In this document: one piece after another, positions 5,306 to 6,217 of the stretch | Layout: each line of letters starts with the position of its first letter | Numbering within the stretch: the stretch's first letter is position 1 | NCBI GenBank assembly: GCA_900757715.1 | Contig: CAAEOZ010000175.1 | Location: 1-6,217 of the forward strand | Length of the DNA stretch: 6,217 nt | Origin: an uncultured Veillonella sp. | Lineage (GTDB): Bacteria > Bacillota > Negativicutes > Veillonellales > Veillonellaceae | Reading direction: 5' to 3' | Program-made: the position numbers and the translations under genes | The notes under the pieces: generated by a model | The model's input: the letters and a program-made list of their open reading frames with translations, nothing else | Told to the model about the DNA's origin: nothing | The model's database searches: none

Positions 5306-5636
5306 GTAAAACACGCAAATATCCAACATATTTTTCACGATTCTTTCATACGTAGTTTATAATTGACTGATTATTCAAAGGTACCTCGACCCTTTTAATA
5401 TCTTATGCTTTTCGTAAAAATTATATTTCCACACGCATCCATGTATCTTATGGCGATATGAAAAATGGTAATATCTGATATTTCATCAGTTTCTTAGTCT
5501 CCTCTTTTAATAGGAACTTGTCTATACTATTTATAAAAAACTAAAATATAAAACAACTATTGAATCTCTTCATTTAATAAAACAAAATATATACTGGATT
5601 ATACTATTTCTCTATGAGGATAGCTTAAATATGGTC
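5306..5636. other. Non-coding spacer upstream of the kinase gene
   Basis: No gene is well supported. Contents: an AAGGTACCTCG word (5378-5388) identical to part of the padR promoter repeat; a small inverted repeat AAAGG/CCTTT around it; a CTGAT/ATCAG hairpin (5475-5489); and a 12-codon ORF on the minus strand (5448-5486, MKYQILPFFISP) preceded by a strong AGAGGAG that lies about 12 nt away, too far to be convincing. Several AT-rich, promoter-like words occur at 5520-5560 but none has a good pair of boxes. Confidence 0.4.
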
Positions 5637-5667
5637 AAAAAAAGAGGATTCCTAAGAATCCTCTTTT
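5637..5667 (-). terminator. Intrinsic terminator of the carboxytransferase gene
   Basis: On the minus strand, 14 nt after the stop codon, GAGGATTC (5663-5656) pairs with GAATCCTC (5651-5644) around a 4-nt loop. The stem is extended to 12 bp by flanking A and T runs, and ends in seven T (5643-5637). The plus strand has only four T after the hairpin, so leftward termination is favoured. Confidence 0.9.
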
Positions 5668-5677
5668 AAAGTTTGAA

Positions 5678-6217
5678 TTAACGACGATTTGCATCGAAGA
5701 AGTTAATAGCAACTTCTGGGAACATAGCGTAAGTCAATACGTCTTCGTCAGTGATACCATTGTAGCCTTTGGAAGCTAAATCTTGACGGTAACCTTCCAA
5801 TTCAGGTTCGATAAGATCTGCAGGACGGCAAGTGATAGGTTCTTCATCACCAATAATAGTACGACGAATATCATCGGAGATAGTACCAGGTAACGCACCA
5901 TATTTACCGCGTACAAGGTCTTTAACTTCGTTAGGAACCATTTTGTAACGGTCGCCCATCATAACGTTCATCATAGCCATTGTACCAACGATTTGGGATG
6001 TTGGAGTTACCAATGGAGGGTAACCCAAGTCTTCACGAACGCGTGGCATTTCATCCATAACGTCGAAGAAGCGATCGCCCATACCCATTTCGTTCAATTG
6101 GTTTTGAGTATTGGACAACATACCGCCAGGAATTTGGTAACGACGAACAGCTGGGATTACATCGCTAGCTGGTTTCAAGTTGAATTCTTCAGCGATTTGT
6201 TGTTTTACTTTACGGAA
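5678..6217 (-). CDS. oadA: Biotin-dependent carboxyltransferase alpha subunit (oxaloacetate decarboxylase / pyruvate carboxylase B / transcarboxylase 5S type), C-terminal part
   Basis: The frame is open to the right edge (first visible residues FRKVKQQIAEEF), so the start is outside the window; 179 codons are seen. They match the conserved PYC_OADA region: RYQIPGGMLSNTQNQL, then DEMPRVREDLGYPPLVTPTSQIVGT and the RYKMV motif. The tail, with RPADLIEPE, DEDVLTYAMFPEVA and a final DANRR, most resembles transcarboxylase 5S. This domain family moves CO2 between biotin and pyruvate/oxaloacetate. The protein ends without a biotinyl domain, so the biotin carrier must be a separate protein. That fits lactate-fermenting Negativicutes, which make propionate through oxaloacetate and methylmalonyl-CoA. 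Which of the three named enzymes it is cannot be settled from this fragment. A strong terminator follows, so it is the last gene of its transcript. Confidence 0.88.
   Translation of the reverse strand, partial: FRKVKQQIAEEFNLKPASDVIPAVRRYQIPGGMLSNTQNQLNEMGMGDRFFDVMDEMPRVREDLGYPPLVTPTSQIVGTMAMMNVMMGDRYKMVPNEVKDLVRGKYGALPGTISDDIRRTIIGDEEPITCRPADLIEPELEGYRQDLASKGYNGITDEDVLTYAMFPEVAINFFDANRR

Noticed and set aside
6176..6178. TTG as the start of the carboxyltransferase gene
   Set aside because: The frame continues without a stop to the window edge and the upstream residues fit the family, so this is an internal Leu codon.
1..6217. tRNA, rRNA, CRISPR arrays, insertion sequences, attachment sites
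   Set aside because: I found no cloverleaf, no evenly spaced repeats, no transposase or integrase, and no terminal inverted repeats with target duplications.

Overview
The window is low-GC DNA that reads as a chromosome segment from a Negativicutes bacterium, most likely Veillonella. The basis is protein character: a biotin-less carboxytransferase subunit of the oxaloacetate decarboxylase / pyruvate carboxylase B / transcarboxylase 5S type, a Firmicutes-style PadR plus DUF1700 pair, strong AGGAGG-like ribosome binding sites and AT-rich spacers. The genus is an inference from recall. Every gene I can support lies on the minus strand, so the window reads from right to left.

From right to left: (i) 5678-6217, the C-terminal 179 codons of a biotin-dependent carboxyltransferase alpha subunit, closed by a strong intrinsic terminator (5637-5667). 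(ii) A 400-bp spacer with a promoter next to the next gene. (iii) 3896-5236 and 3210-3899, a sensor histidine kinase and an OmpR/PhoB-type response regulator that overlap by 4 bp. (iv) 2542-3209, a 668-bp gap with no convincing protein gene but clear structure: a sigma70-type promoter (3061-3088), about 177 nt of sequence that folds into nested stems with repeated CU tracts, and a strong intrinsic terminator (2878-2927). I read this as an undescribed small RNA. The gap also holds the htrA promoter and a 28-bp near-palindrome at its start site. (v) 1444-2541, an HtrA/DegP-family envelope serine protease with a complete catalytic triad, closed by a terminator at 1350-1380. (vi) 1085-1443, a non-coding spacer with A-tracts, an extended -10 promoter and a 10+10 bp inverted repeat in that promoter. 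(vii) 1-1084, an operon of a PadR repressor, a DUF1700/HAAS membrane protein and the N-terminus of a small exported His/Met-rich protein that runs off the left edge.

How the parts may work together: the two-component system, the candidate sRNA and htrA are adjacent, which suggests an envelope-stress or surface-regulation neighbourhood. The PadR operon looks like a self-contained, autoregulated unit acting on the envelope. An 11-bp word from the PadR promoter repeat also occurs upstream of the kinase gene, which hints at cross-regulation but proves nothing. The best candidate for a previously undescribed element is the sRNA at 2878-3054.
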